A stretch of DNA of 64,000 nt from Chloroflexota bacterium (GTDB lineage Bacteria; Chloroflexota; Dehalococcoidia; JACPEP01): contig JACPEP010000015.1 of NCBI GenBank assembly GCA_016183425.1, positions 1 to 64,000 of the forward strand. The letters run 5' to 3'. Position numbers and translations under genes: made by a program. Of the stretch, positions 44,419-53,162 are shown one piece after another (positions within the stretch are counted from its first letter, which is position 1; every line of letters starts with the position of its first letter). A model generated the notes under the pieces. The model was given only the letters and a program-made list of their open reading frames with translations, ran no database searches and was not told where the DNA came from.

Positions 44419-44596
44419 CATTCCCGGGGCAGGTTAGTCCCTCTTCCCCCTGTATTATCTCTGCCTCCGGTGGCTCGGCATGACACGCTTTCGTCTGTCA
44501 CCCTGATCTCCGCCTATGGCGGGGGCGTGTCCGCCTCTGGCGGAGAAGAATCTCCCCGACGATTGCCTTTCTCGCCCGGCCCGGAAGGATTCCCCC

Positions 44597-44624
44597 GTAG
44601 GGGCGCAGCATGCTGCGCCCCTAC
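44597..44624. repeat. 28-bp perfect palindrome, dispersed-repeat type
   Basis: GTAGGGGCGCAGCA followed by its exact complement. It is a typical intergenic dispersed palindrome; the similar GTAGGGG... palindrome at 47993-48021 flanks the other end of the beta-helix gene. The 44419-44694 stretch also holds a block (TGATCTCCGCCTATGG) repeated near 48188. No gene here. Confidence 0.6.
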
Positions 44625-44694
44625 ACCCCCTTAGGCCCTGCCCTTCAGGGCGGCGACATTAATCAACACCCTTCCTGGACAACAACATGAAATA

Positions 44695-44722
44695 TTGACA
44701 AAACATTCCGCAGTATTATAAT
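44695..44722 (+). promoter_or_regulatory. Consensus promoter of the beta-helix protein gene
   Basis: TTGACA (44695-44700), 16 bp, TATAAT (44717-44722): both hexamers perfect. Transcription would start near 44730, about 57 bp before the proposed start codon. Confidence 0.68.
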
Positions 44723-44786
44723 TACAACAACTGTCTAGTTGGTTTAATTTTGCTTGCGGTGCGGTTGTGCCGCGTGGAGGTGACCT

Positions 44787-47700
44787 ATAAAATTCGTCCC
44801 CAGGTCTAAGGGCTATCTTGCCTGGTTGTTTCCCCTGTTGTTTCCGCTGGCTCTTTTGCTCACCCTGGTGGTGGCCTCCCAGGTCGCCACGATCGCCAGC
44901 CTGAGAGCAGACGCCCCCCGGGCCGAAGCCATGGCTCTGCAACCGGTAGCCCCAGGCTTTAGCCTGGGGTATCAAGAGACCTACGATACCTCTGTCCAAA
45001 ACCTGGGGTATGGAGGCAACCCCGTAGCCCCAGGCTTTAGCCTGGGGTATGAAGAAATATACGATACCCCACACTTAAGTGTGGGGTATCAGGAGGCCTC
45101 CGCCCCGCCCCAGCCCCAGCTTACTATCGGCAGCGACACCATCTGGACCCTGGTCGGCAGCCCCTACGTCATCACCGAAAACGTTACGGTGAGCGCCGGC
45201 GTCACCCTGACCGTGGAGGCGGGGGTAGTGGTAAAGTTCAACGACGGCATTTATATGCAGGTGGACGGCACCCTCATCGCCCGGGGCACCGCCTCTCAGC
45301 CCATCACCTTCACCTCCAGCCGCATCACCCCCACCGCGGGCTCCTGGGCTTACATCGAGTTTACCGACTCCAGTGTGGATGCCTCTTTTGACGGCTCCGG
45401 AAACTACGTGGGCGGCTCCATCCTGCAATACGCCGTGGTGGAGTACGCCGGCTCCAGCGGCAGCGGCGCCGTATGGCTAGTGAGCGCCGCCCCCTTCATC
45501 GACCGCTCGACCATCCGGAACAACAGCCTGAGTGGCATCTACGCCAGCAACAGCAGCGGTCTGAAAATAACCGGCAACACCATCTCCGGCAACACCGCCT
45601 CCTACAACGGCGGCGGCATCTCCGCCGGGAGCGGCACGGCCACCATCTCTGGCAACACCATCTCCGGCAACACCGCCTCCTCCTCCGGCGGCGGCATCTC
45701 CGCGGTGGCCAGCACGGTCACCATCTCCGGCAACACTATCTCTGGCAACGCCGCCGGCAACGGCGGCGGCATCTACGCCTACCACGGCAGCAAGGCCATC
45801 ATCTCCGGCAACACCATCTCCGGCAACACCGCCTCCAACGGCGGCGGCATCATCGCCACCCAAAGCACGGTCACCATCACCATCAACACCATCTCCGGCA
45901 ACACCGCAAACTACGGCGGCGGCGGCATCTACGCCACCCTAAGCACGAGCACCATCTCCGGCAATACCATCTATAGCAACACCGCCTCCAACGGCGGCGG
46001 CATCTACGCCATCGGCAGCACGTCCACCATCTCCGGCAACAGGGTGGCGGGCAACGCCGCACCAAGCTATGCCGGCATTTCCAGCAACGCCACCGTGGTC
46101 ACCAACAGCATCGTGGCCAACCGGGCAACCTCCGGCTCCGGCAGCGTCTACGTTTTTTACAGCCCAACTTTCCAGTGCAACACCGTGGTGAGCAACACGG
46201 CCGCCACCTGGGCGGGGGTGGGCACCTATGGCGACAGCACCGCCGCCTTCGACAACAACAACCTTTACGGCAACACCTCCTACGAGGCATACAACCTCAG
46301 CAGCAGCGCCATAATCGCCACCAGCAACTGGTGGGGCACCACGGATTCCTCTGTTATCTCCAGCGAGGTCTACGACTTCTTCGATGACGTCAGCAAGGGC
46401 ATCGTCAGCTACAGCCCCTACCTCACCGCCCCCGCCCCCTGCGCCCCGCCCTCCCCGCCCACCGGCCTGGGCGCTACCCCGGGCTCGGGCTCCCTCCGCC
46501 TCTCCTGGAACGCCAACCCGGAGGGGGATATGGCCGGCTACCGGATCTACTGGGATACCGATTCTGGCTTCCCCTACGCCAACGTCATCACCGCGGGCAA
46601 TACCACCGCCTACACCCTCACCAGCCTCACCGGCGGCATCACCTACTTCGTGGCGGTGACCGCCTACGACACCACCGGGGACGAGAGCTGGTACTCAGAG
46701 GAGGTCTTTGCCCAGCCCGCCGCCCTGTCGCCGCCCACCGCCGACTTCCTGGGCAGCCCCACCAGTGGCAAGATACCCCTTGCGGTGACCTTCACCGATA
46801 CCTCCAGCGGGACATCTATAACCTCCTGGTTGTGGAGCTTCGGGGATGGCGTGACCGGCACCCTCCAGAACCCCACCCATACCTACAGCAGCCCGGGCGT
46901 TTACACCGTCAGCCTCACCGCCACCAATGCCGACGGCTCAGACACGAAGACCCGGGCCAGCTACATCTCCGTCACCGCCGACGCCAACTTCATCGGCTTC
47001 CCCACCAGCGGGCGGGTGCCCCTCACCGTCCAGCTCACCGACACCACCACCGGCTCCGTGAGTAGCCGGCTGTGGGACTTCGGCGACGGGGTGACCAGCA
47101 CCGCCCAGAACCCCACCCATACCTATGCCGCTAACGGGGTGTACACTATCAGCCTCACCCTCACCGACACCTTCGGCCTCTCCGACAAAGAGACCAAGAC
47201 TAGCTATATCTCCGTCACCCCCGATGCCGAGTTTACCGCCAGTCCCACGTCCGGCCCCATACCCCTCACCGTCCAGTTCACCGATACCACCACCGGCTCC
47301 GTGAGTAGCCGGCTGTGGAGCTTCGGTCCGCCAGGGGCGGAGACCAGCACTGCCCCGAACCCCACCTTCACCTACACCAGCAACGGGGTATTCACCGTCA
47401 GCCTCACCGTTACCGACACCTTCGGCCTCTCCGACAAAGAGACCAAGACGAATCTGATCACTGCCATCAGCGCCGATCTGGTCATCCAGTTGGCCTTCCA
47501 GGGCGGCAGCTACGGCACCGACCGCTACGTCAACCCCATAAAGGTGACCCTGGCCGCCAGCCCGGCCATCAGCTACGTGGCAACCACCACCAACACCGGC
47601 GTCCTGACCCTGTCCGGAATCCAGCCAGGCACCTACACCATCACCACTGCTGGTCCCCACGCCCTGGCCAACCGGAAGAGCGGCGTTGTCGTTAGCGCCC

Positions 47701-47993
47701 CATCCACTTCAGTGGACATGGGCACCCTCAAGGAGGGCAACGCCAACATGGATAGCCAGGTGAACATCCAGGACTTTGGCGTCCTGGCGAAGCACTACCT
47801 GGCTGTGGGCAACGCTGATGCGTGCCGCTCGGAGTTCCTGGACTGGATTGCTGCAGGGGGCACCCCGTGGATGAAGACGGCGAGCACCTACAACTGCTGG
47901 ACCGACTTCGACAAGAGCGGGCAGACGAACATCTCGGACTTCGGCCTCCTGACCGGCTCCTACCTGCAAACGGGGCCAGTGCACCTGCCCTAG
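44787..47993 (+). CDS. Secreted beta-helix / FnIII / PKD / dockerin surface protein
   Basis: About 1,068 residues. A signal peptide (SKGYLAWLFPLLFPLALLLTLVVA) is followed by a repeat-derived segment (about 60-105), a right-handed parallel beta-helix with NTISGNTAS-type rungs (about 165-480), a fibronectin III domain (PPTGLGATPGSGSLRLSW, about 555-650), three PKD domains (TPTADF/PDAEF with WDFGDG, about 660-900), and a two-repeat dockerin-like end (NMDSQVNIQDFGVLAK and DFDKSGQTNISDFGLL). A polysaccharide-binding or adhesive role on the cell surface is likely. Start: GGAGG at 44776-44780 is spaced 6 bp from an ATA codon at 44787, which gives a normal signal peptide; the first standard start, TTG 44826, cuts the basic n-region. 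Confidence 0.85.
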   Translation: MKFVPRSKGYLAWLFPLLFPLALLLTLVVASQVATIASLRADAPRAEAMALQPVAPGFSLGYQETYDTSVQNLGYGGNPVAPGFSLGYEEIYDTPHLSVGYQEASAPPQPQLTIGSDTIWTLVGSPYVITENVTVSAGVTLTVEAGVVVKFNDGIYMQVDGTLIARGTASQPITFTSSRITPTAGSWAYIEFTDSSVDASFDGSGNYVGGSILQYAVVEYAGSSGSGAVWLVSAAPFIDRSTIRNNSLSGIYASNSSGLKITGNTISGNTASYNGGGISAGSGTATISGNTISGNTASSSGGGISAVASTVTISGNTISGNAAGNGGGIYAYHGSKAIISGNTISGNTASNGGGIIATQSTVTITINTISGNTANYGGGGIYATLSTSTISGNTIYSNTASNGGGIYAIGSTSTISGNRVAGNAAPSYAGISSNATVVTNSIVANRATSGSGSVYVFYSPTFQCNTVVSNTAATWAGVGTYGDSTAAFDNNNLYGNTSYEAYNLSSSAIIATSNWWGTTDSSVISSEVYDFFDDVSKGIVSYSPYLTAPAPCAPPSPPTGLGATPGSGSLRLSWNANPEGDMAGYRIYWDTDSGFPYANVITAGNTTAYTLTSLTGGITYFVAVTAYDTTGDESWYSEEVFAQPAALSPPTADFLGSPTSGKIPLAVTFTDTSSGTSITSWLWSFGDGVTGTLQNPTHTYSSPGVYTVSLTATNADGSDTKTRASYISVTADANFIGFPTSGRVPLTVQLTDTTTGSVSSRLWDFGDGVTSTAQNPTHTYAANGVYTISLTLTDTFGLSDKETKTSYISVTPDAEFTASPTSGPIPLTVQFTDTTTGSVSSRLWSFGPPGAETSTAPNPTFTYTSNGVFTVSLTVTDTFGLSDKETKTNLITAISADLVIQLAFQGGSYGTDRYVNPIKVTLAASPAISYVATTTNTGVLTLSGIQPGTYTITTAGPHALANRKSGVVVSAPSTSVDMGTLKEGNANMDSQVNIQDFGVLAKHYLAVGNADACRSEFLDWIAAGGTPWMKTASTYNCWTDFDKSGQTNISDFGLLTGSYLQTGPVHLP
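44946..45090. repeat. Palindromic repeats inside the coding sequence
   Basis: Two copies of GTAGCCCCAGGCTTTAGCCT with following GGGGTAT (44947-44973 and 45024-45050) and a perfect 28-bp palindrome (GATACCCCACACTT and complement, 45063-45090). They encode PVAPGFSLGYQE-type peptide repeats in frame, between the signal peptide and the beta-helix of the surface protein. Confidence 0.7.
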
Positions 47994-48138
47994 TAGGGGC
48001 GGGTTTGAAACCCGCCCCTACCCCGATGCATGTAGTCGGCGTCGTCGTAGGCGGCGTCGTCTCTGACGCCGACTACGCCACAGGCGCATACACTACGCCG
48101 TAGGCGTATATACTGTCGGCCTCGGGGACGAGGCCGAC
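47993..48138. repeat. Cluster of palindromic intergenic repeats
   Basis: A 29-bp palindrome (GTAGGGGCGGGTTT-G-complement, 47993-48021) begins on the last base of the surface-protein stop codon and may act as its terminator. Two longer stem-loops follow: 48032-48043 with 48065-48076 (GTAGTCGGCGTC) and 48114-48123 with 48129-48138 (GTCGGCCTCG). No gene is seen in 47994-48290. Confidence 0.65.
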
Positions 48139-48290
48139 TACAGTGAGGGACAGGACAGGCTCACCATGAGGGATACCGGTCACCCCGATCTCCGCCTATG
48201 GTGGGGGACACGCTCGCCTCAAGGGGTGAGTATAGATGGCCCTCGCCGACCCCTTTGTTTAAGGCAGCCTACAGATGGGAGACCAGGGTT

Positions 48291-49262
48291 TTATCTGGTT
48301 CTGGGGTTCAGGGCGTCGTTGAGGCCATCGCCCAGGAGGTTGAAGGCGAAGATGACCATCCCTACCACCGCCGAGGGGATGAGAATGAGATGAGGATAGA
48401 GACGGATCCATCGAAGAGACTGGTTCTCGAAGATCATGGCTCCCCAACTGGGGTTGGGGGGCTGAACGCCAACCCCCAGCCAGCTCAGGACCACCTCCGA
48501 TCCCGCCGCCGCCCCCAGTCCCATGGATACTGTAACGATGACCGGACTGAGGGCATTAGGCAGAATGTGAACAAAGATAATCCGCCAGTGGGAGGCGCCC
48601 ATGGCCTGGGCCGCGTCTACATATTGGGTCTCCTTCAAAGATAGAACCTGACCCCTAACCAGACGAGCCATCCCCACCCAGGAGAAAAGGGCGAGAGCTC
48701 CAAACACCACAAAATAGTCGGCGGCGCCCGACTGCACGAGGCCTGAAATACCGCTTAGACTCTCAAAATCTCTAACCAAGGCAACCACCCTGGGCTTGAC
48801 CGTGGCGGCAATAAGAATGACCAGGAGCAGGCCGGGAAAGGCGAGGAACATGTCTCCCACCCGCATGATAATGGTGTCCCACCAGCGCCCGAAGTAGCCT
48901 GCCATGCCTCCCAGGGCGATGCCGGCGAAGATAGCGCCCGTGAACACCGAGGCGAAGGTAACGATAACGTTGGTGCGCGCCCCCCAGATGATGCGGCTAA
49001 GCAAATCGCGCCCCAGGCGGTCGGTCCCGAAAGGGTGCTCCCAGGTGGGGCCCTTCAGGGAGGCATCTAAATCTTGTTGGCTATAGGAGTAAGGTGCTAC
49101 CCACGGCGCCAGGATACCGGCTCCGTAAATAACGATAATAGTTATGAGGGAAAGGAAGGCCACCTTCTTGCGCCGCAAGCGAGACCAGGCTTGAAACCAG
49201 GGACCGCGCGCGGGGCGCTCCCATCTCGCTGCCTCGATGACCTGGGTTGCTTCCACCCTCAA
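48291..49262 (-). CDS. Peptide/opine ABC transporter permease, DppC-type
   Basis: 323-residue inner-membrane permease with about six helices. Starting features are the N-terminal cytoplasmic arm, FGTDRLGRDLLSRIIWGAR (the OppC/DppC signature) and the EAA loop AAQAMGASHWRIIFVHILPNALSPVI that docks the ATPase. It starts at TTG 49262, 3 bp after the DppB stop. Last gene of the SBP5-DppB-DppC set. No ATPase (DppD/DppF) gene is present anywhere in the window, so the transporter must use one encoded elsewhere. Confidence 0.9.
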   Translation of the reverse strand: MRVEATQVIEAARWERPARGPWFQAWSRLRRKKVAFLSLITIIVIYGAGILAPWVAPYSYSQQDLDASLKGPTWEHPFGTDRLGRDLLSRIIWGARTNVIVTFASVFTGAIFAGIALGGMAGYFGRWWDTIIMRVGDMFLAFPGLLLVILIAATVKPRVVALVRDFESLSGISGLVQSGAADYFVVFGALALFSWVGMARLVRGQVLSLKETQYVDAAQAMGASHWRIIFVHILPNALSPVIVTVSMGLGAAAGSEVVLSWLGVGVQPPNPSWGAMIFENQSLRWIRLYPHLILIPSAVVGMVIFAFNLLGDGLNDALNPRTR

Positions 49263-49265
49263 ACC

Positions 49266-50195
49266 TCACTGATACCGAATTCTGGGGTCAAGGTAAGTGT
49301 AGCCGATGTCCACAAAAAGATTGGCCAGGATGAAGGCCACCGCCACGATGAGGGTGAGGGCCATGACCACCGGATAGTCCCGGGCAAAGAGGGAGTCTAC
49401 CGCCAGTCGCCCGATGCCCGGAATGCCGAAAAGGGTCTCCGTGATAAAGGCTCCTTCCACCAGACCGGCCAGGGACAGCCCCACCACAGTAAATACAGGG
49501 AGGAGGGCATTGCGGCCCACATGGCGAGTGAGGACGATGCGCTCGAAGAGACCTTTGGATCGAGCCGTGCGCACATAATCCTGGCCGAGGACGTCTAGAG
49601 TGCTGGCTCTCATCAGACGGGTAAGCACCGCCGCTGAGGGAACGCCCATGACTATGGCGGGCATTATGATGCGTACATCAAAAAGCCCGCCCCAACCTCC
49701 GGTGGGCAAAAGGCCCAACTGGAGGACAAGGAGTATCTGAAGCACCGGAGCGGTGACGAAAATGGGCAAAGAATAAAAGAAGAGGGTGGCACTAACCACC
49801 GCCGTGTCCAGCCAGCTTCCCTGCTTTACGGCTGCTATCAGGCCCAGGGGCAGCCCGATGGCCAGAGCCATCGCTGTGGCGGCCAGCCCCAATTGGGCGG
49901 AAACGCCTATCCGCCCGAAGATGAGGTCGCTCACCCGCTGACCCCGATAGGTATAGCTTTCGCCCAAATCCCCCCGGATTGCCTTAGCAACATAGCTGAT
50001 GTACTGCTCGTGGAGGGGCCGGTCCAGACCACGCTCGGAGCGGATGCGGTCTATCACCTCCGGGTTAACGTGGAGCCCCATGATCACCTGCACGGGGTCT
50101 CCGGGGCCGTATAAACCCAGGGTAAAAGTGAAAAGAGTGACTGCCGCCAGAATAACCGGTGCCCAGAGCAAACGGCGCAAAATATAGGGCACCAC
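49266..50195 (-). CDS. Peptide/opine ABC transporter permease, DppB-type
   Basis: 309-residue permease with six predicted helices. It begins with the DppB-typical MVPYILRRLLWAPVILAAVTLFTF and has the periplasmic RSERGLDRPLHEQY loop, GDLGESYTYRGQRV, and EAA loop YVRTARSKGLFERIVLTRHVGRNALLPV. It lies 60 bp after SBP5 and 3 bp before DppC, clearly one transport operon. Partner ligand protein is SBP5, though the orphan Tat lipoproteins nearby might also use this channel. Confidence 0.9.
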   Translation of the reverse strand: MVPYILRRLLWAPVILAAVTLFTFTLGLYGPGDPVQVIMGLHVNPEVIDRIRSERGLDRPLHEQYISYVAKAIRGDLGESYTYRGQRVSDLIFGRIGVSAQLGLAATAMALAIGLPLGLIAAVKQGSWLDTAVVSATLFFYSLPIFVTAPVLQILLVLQLGLLPTGGWGGLFDVRIIMPAIVMGVPSAAVLTRLMRASTLDVLGQDYVRTARSKGLFERIVLTRHVGRNALLPVFTVVGLSLAGLVEGAFITETLFGIPGIGRLAVDSLFARDYPVVMALTLIVAVAFILANLFVDIGYTYLDPRIRYQ

Positions 50196-50255
50196 CCGTT
50201 ATCTTCCCGTCAAACCGCCAGGGAATGGCAAGATGTAGGCCCAGAACATGAGCGA

Positions 50256-51893
50256 CTACCTACCCTCGATGTGAACGTCCTTAAGGATGGGGATGACCAT
50301 GGGAGGAACGAAGTAATCCTTGACCCACGGTTTGATGACCAGGTAGCTTTTGCCATGCCAGAGGGGAATCCAGGCCGCATCATCAACGATGATCTTCTCG
50401 GCCTGGCGGTACAAGGCGATCCTTTTCTCGGGGTCGATCTCTACTCCGGCTTGGTTAAGTAAACCATCCACCTGGGAGTTGCAATACTGGGAGTTGTTTT
50501 CCAGGCTGTTGCAGTGGAAAAGGATGTCCAAGAAGTTCTGAGGATCGGGATAGTCGGCCACCCAGCCCACTTCGAAAGCCTGGAAGCGATGCTTCTTCAG
50601 GTCGTCCAGATAGGTGGCCCACTCTACCTGCTGGATCTCCACCTTTAGCCCCAGGTTAGTCTTCCACATCTCAATGATGGCCTCGCTGGTGGGGGGCAGG
50701 GTGGCGCCGGTGCCCGGTATGGAAATGGTTATGATGGGCAGGTTGTCCTTATACTTGGAGTCAGCCAGAAGTGCCTTGGCTTTGGCGACATCGAAGCCTA
50801 ATCCTTTCAGGCTGGAGTCGTAGCCGGGCATGCCTGGGGGCAAGATGCCTCGGGCGGGCTCCACCAGGTTCCTCAGCACCACGGAGATGACTTTTTCCTT
50901 ATCGACGGCGTAGGTGAGGGCCTGACGTACCTTCACGTCGTCAAAGGGTGGCATCTTAACATTGAAGCCGATGTAGCCCACGTTCAGCTCTGGGGTCACT
51001 GTCAATTCTTTGTTCAACGCGTTGCTGGGGTCCATCGCCCGATCGATGTCCGCCAGACCCACCCCGGCGATGTCGATCTCGTTGTTTTCATACATGGTCA
51101 TAGAGGAGCCACCGGCCAGCAGGAAGTTCACCCGCTCCAGCTTAGCCACTTCTCGGTAGTAGAGGGAGTTTCGTTCCAGGGTGATCTTCTCCCCCTTTTT
51201 CCACTCCTTGAGGCGGAAAGGCCCGGTGCCATTGGGACGGTCTGTCCAGTTACGGCGGGCCTGGACGTTATCCTTATCCAGTACAAAGGCAGTGGGGTAG
51301 GTCATCTTGGCCAGGAAGTAGGCCTTGGGGGCATCGATGGTCAGTTGGAGGGTGGTATCATCGATGACCTTGATGCCGGAAGCTTCCTTGGCCCGCCCCT
51401 GGAGCATATCTCTGATGCCTATGATGTCTCCTAAATAGGTATCGGCCAGGATGGACTCTGTCCGGGGGTCGGCGGCCCGCTCCATGGCCCACTTGAAATC
51501 TCGCGCCGTGACCGGTTTACCATCCTGGAACTTCACCCCTGGACGCAGGTAGAAGGTGTATACCTTGCCATCGGGGCTCACCTGCCACCTTTCCGCGATG
51601 TCGGGCTCGATCTGAAGCTTTTTGTTCAGGGTCACCAGCCCGCTGAAAATCTCCACGATATAGCTGGCGGAGTCCACATCTCCGGCCAAGGCGGGATCCA
51701 GGGTGGGGGGGTCCGCTCCCAGTGTGGTAAGGGTACCTGCCTTGCCCGCCGCCGGCGCGCTGACGCCAGTTCCTCCCACCCCTCCCCGAAAAAGCACCGC
51801 GGCCAGAGCCACGCCCAGCCCCAGGACAAGCACGAAAAGAAGGAGCACCACTCCCACTATTATCCGTCTCGAATCCACTTTCCCTTCCTCCAA
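50256..51893 (-). CDS. Membrane-anchored solute-binding protein SBP5 (DppA-type)
   Basis: 545 residues, SBP_bac_5 family. Unlike the others it has no Tat motif or lipobox: a single long helix (about residues 10-37, IIVGVVLLLFVLVLGLGVALAAVLF) serves as signal-anchor. Family segments: LGADPPTLDPALAGD, KVYTFYLRPGVKFQDGKPV and VRQALTYAVDKEKVI. AGGAAGGG precedes the start. It heads the SBP5-DppB-DppC unit and is the only binding protein here with its permeases. Its DxxDPAL and DYPDPQNFLDILF segments resemble oligopeptide binders. Confidence 0.9.
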   Translation of the reverse strand: MEEGKVDSRRIIVGVVLLLFVLVLGLGVALAAVLFRGGVGGTGVSAPAAGKAGTLTTLGADPPTLDPALAGDVDSASYIVEIFSGLVTLNKKLQIEPDIAERWQVSPDGKVYTFYLRPGVKFQDGKPVTARDFKWAMERAADPRTESILADTYLGDIIGIRDMLQGRAKEASGIKVIDDTTLQLTIDAPKAYFLAKMTYPTAFVLDKDNVQARRNWTDRPNGTGPFRLKEWKKGEKITLERNSLYYREVAKLERVNFLLAGGSSMTMYENNEIDIAGVGLADIDRAMDPSNALNKELTVTPELNVGYIGFNVKMPPFDDVKVRQALTYAVDKEKVISVVLRNLVEPARGILPPGMPGYDSSLKGLGFDVAKAKALLADSKYKDNLPIITISIPGTGATLPPTSEAIIEMWKTNLGLKVEIQQVEWATYLDDLKKHRFQAFEVGWVADYPDPQNFLDILFHCNSLENNSQYCNSQVDGLLNQAGVEIDPEKRIALYRQAEKIIVDDAAWIPLWHGKSYLVIKPWVKDYFVPPMVIPILKDVHIEGR

Positions 51894-52052
51894 CTATAGA
51901 GTAGTCTTCTCATGTCTTTTTGCGTCTAGAGCCTACCTTCGACACTATCTAATTTACAACACAATAGGGGTTGATAACAATACCTGGGGACGTTGGGTAG
52001 TCCGACGCGAAAACGGGTCGGCATTGCGAGGCAAGATGGGAAGCGGGCGATG

Positions 52053-53120
52053 CTACTTCAGCATGGGCCCGGGGTCGCGGATGAGGGGGGCGGTGGCGCA
52101 TATGGGCCCGCCGCCGCCGCTGGCGCCGCCTCCCTGTTTGGTATATTCCGACCAGTCGACTTCGATGACCTCACAACCTTCCTTAACCAGGGCCTCGTGG
52201 GTGTAGGGGTTCCCGGCCACCATGATCACCTTGCCCGGCTCTATGGCCAGGCAGTTGCAAGCGGCGTTCCTCATCTCCTCCGGGGGCACCTCGATAAGCT
52301 TAATGCCCTTTCGGATGAGATGGTCCAGGCTGAGGTAGTCGATGCCCGGCACATAGCACACCGCCAGACCCTCGTCCACCATGTTGAAGACGCAGTCCAA
52401 ATGGTGCTGATAGCCCAGGGCCTTGTTGAGATAGCCGGCCAGGTAGACCACGTGGACATCTTCCACCCCGGCGTTGCGCATGACAAACTCCACCTGCCGG
52501 ATACCCTCCAGGTTGCCCCGCAGCCCCACCCCGATCATCACGTGCTTGGAATCCAGCCAGCACACATTGCCCCCCTCAAAGCAGCCGCTGCCATGAACGG
52601 TATAGAGGATGGGGCAACCCAGCTCTATGACACGCTGGGCCCAATAGGGCTCGCAGCCCCGCTTGGTGGCGATGGCGTTGCGGGGGATGATGGCACCACC
52701 GTTGATGACCACGATGTCCCGGGTCCCCCGAACCCCCCGGACAACGGGCACGTAGATCCCTCGGGGCTCGGGAGGCAAATTCAGGTCAACAACCTCAACA
52801 CCATGGGATCTCAGGATGGTGACGAAGTTGGCGTGCTGTTCTTGCTGCTTTTTCAGGTCGGGGATGCCCCGAACCAGGCCATAGAGGGCGGGGGCCCGCT
52901 TCATCTCCTCGATGTGTTCTGGGGTTAGCTCCCCAACTACTGGCTTAGAGACCAGCACCATGCGTAGCTTGCCCAGGTCTGTCTGAGCGCCCCACTTACG
53001 GCCCCACATGGCTTCTAGCTCCGACATGTAGTCCACATCGAAGAGGGGGCGGGGGGGCTTGCCCTCCTCGTAATCGGGAATCTGGGCTACGTTTCGGGCT
53101 ATGGTAGTCGGCTCTATCAT
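52053..53120 (-). CDS. Amidinotransferase-fold protein, type C
   Basis: 355 residues. All key pentein positions are kept: D135 (GTRD), E182 (CFEGGN), H240-L-D242 and C341 (GGGGPIC). It therefore looks like an active guanidino-modifying hydrolase or transferase. Its N-terminal half is closer to the type-B proteins (LFDVDYMSELEAMWGRKWGAQ), while the catalytic motifs are like type D, so it may be intermediate. AGAAAGGAG precedes ATG 53120. Last of four consecutive paralogues on this strand, upstream of the SBP5-DppBC unit. Confidence 0.85.
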   Translation of the reverse strand: MIEPTTIARNVAQIPDYEEGKPPRPLFDVDYMSELEAMWGRKWGAQTDLGKLRMVLVSKPVVGELTPEHIEEMKRAPALYGLVRGIPDLKKQQEQHANFVTILRSHGVEVVDLNLPPEPRGIYVPVVRGVRGTRDIVVINGGAIIPRNAIATKRGCEPYWAQRVIELGCPILYTVHGSGCFEGGNVCWLDSKHVMIGVGLRGNLEGIRQVEFVMRNAGVEDVHVVYLAGYLNKALGYQHHLDCVFNMVDEGLAVCYVPGIDYLSLDHLIRKGIKLIEVPPEEMRNAACNCLAIEPGKVIMVAGNPYTHEALVKEGCEVIEVDWSEYTKQGGGASGGGGPICATAPLIRDPGPMLK

Positions 53121-53162
53121 TTTGATTGCTCCTTTCTGGTCTCCTTCGACGGATCGAAGCTG

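Noticed and set aside
45590-46060. A CRISPR-like or tandem-repeat array
   Set aside because: The repeated ACCATCTCCGGCAACACC units are in-frame rungs of a beta-helix protein, with variable spacing and no CRISPR structure.
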